A DNA stretch of 13,968 nt from Oceanospirillales bacterium (lineage in GTDB: Bacteria > Pseudomonadota > Gammaproteobacteria > Xanthomonadales > SZUA-36): NCBI GenBank assembly GCA_003232965.1, contig QIKG01000078.1:1-13968 (forward strand). The letters run 5' to 3'. Position 1 is the stretch's first letter. Each line of letters opens with the position of its first letter. Made by a program: the position numbers and the translations under genes. The notes beneath the pieces were generated by a model that saw only the letters and a list, made by a program, of their open reading frames with translations, made no database searches and was not told where the DNA came from. Below are positions 13,836 to 13,968 of this stretch, piece by piece.

Positions 13836-13968
13836 CCCTGCCAGCATTTCAGTATATCCCCTTCGGCGCTTTGCTGCGAAAGTGAATCCAAGCCCAAACG
13901 CCCGCATTTATCCTGTTGCTGTGCGTTTTGCGGGATAGCGCTGAGCTGATATGTGCCACCGTTGTCCT
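13829..13968 (-). CDS. pilE: Type IV pilin-like protein, C-terminus (PilE-like), partial
   Basis: The minus strand from the window's right edge reads DNGGTYQLSAIPQNAQQQDK, then CGRLGLDSLSQQ and ILKCWQGR, then stop at 13829. The pattern Y-x-L-x-A-x-P, then D-x-C-G-x-L-x-L-D, then CW near the end is typical of minor type IV pilins (PilE family). The two cysteines would form the C-terminal disulfide loop. Minor pilins prime assembly of type IV pili. The N-terminal GFxxxE signal lies beyond the window. In Pseudomonas, pilE lies near ileS-lspA, which supports the call. Confidence 0.68.
   Translation of the reverse strand, partial: DNGGTYQLSAIPQNAQQQDKCGRLGLDSLSQQSAEGDILKCWQGR

Overview
The window looks like a chromosomal segment of a gammaproteobacterium, probably marine or aquatic. 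The right half (about 7.2-13.97 kb) is a housekeeping block: rpsT facing left, then murJ, ribF, ileS and lspA facing right, then the 3' end of a type IV pilin-like gene (pilE-like) converging on lspA. In Pseudomonas the same neighbourhood reads rplU-rpmA-obgE-proB-...-rpsT-murJ-ribF-ileS-lspA-fkpB-ispH-pilE. The window therefore matches a Pseudomonas-like backbone, but its left half is occupied by accessory DNA. The family cannot be fixed from the sequence alone.

The left half (1-7.2 kb) is accessory and visibly more AT-rich. It contains integron gene cassettes with no integrase gene in view, in other words a cluster of attC sites lacking an integrase (CALIN-type). The attC sites were found by their paired R''/R' boxes, matching L''/L' arms with an extra unpaired base on the L'' side, and central hairpins. 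Cassette 1 (3-640) carries a leftward parD-parE toxin-antitoxin pair. Cassette 2 (641 to about 1 kb) carries a small unknown protein and a decayed attC. After about 3.4 kb of other DNA come an HNH-nuclease cassette (4531-5372), a rightward RHH-antitoxin/RelE-ParE-toxin cassette (from 5373), and a cassette with a 149-aa unknown protein (from 6168). A 113-bp inverted-repeat, MITE-like element sits exactly inside the R' box between the last two.

Between the two cassette groups lie a large secreted nuclease (two lamin-tail domains plus an endonuclease I domain), a C-terminal scrap of an IS256-family transposase, and a scrambled obgE pseudogene. The obgE remnant is where synteny would place obgE, so this interval looks like a rearrangement hotspot that broke or duplicated the ancestral obgE. 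A functional obgE must exist elsewhere because the gene is normally essential.

Functionally, the right half serves growth and the envelope: ribosomal protein S20, the lipid II flippase, FMN/FAD synthesis, Ile-tRNA charging and lipoprotein maturation. ribF, ileS and lspA are tightly packed (1-bp gap, then a 4-bp overlap) behind an extended -10 promoter. The left half is mobile cargo in which two self-promoted toxin-antitoxin pairs could stabilise the array. The boldest candidates for something undescribed are the HNH cassette and the two unknown cassette proteins.
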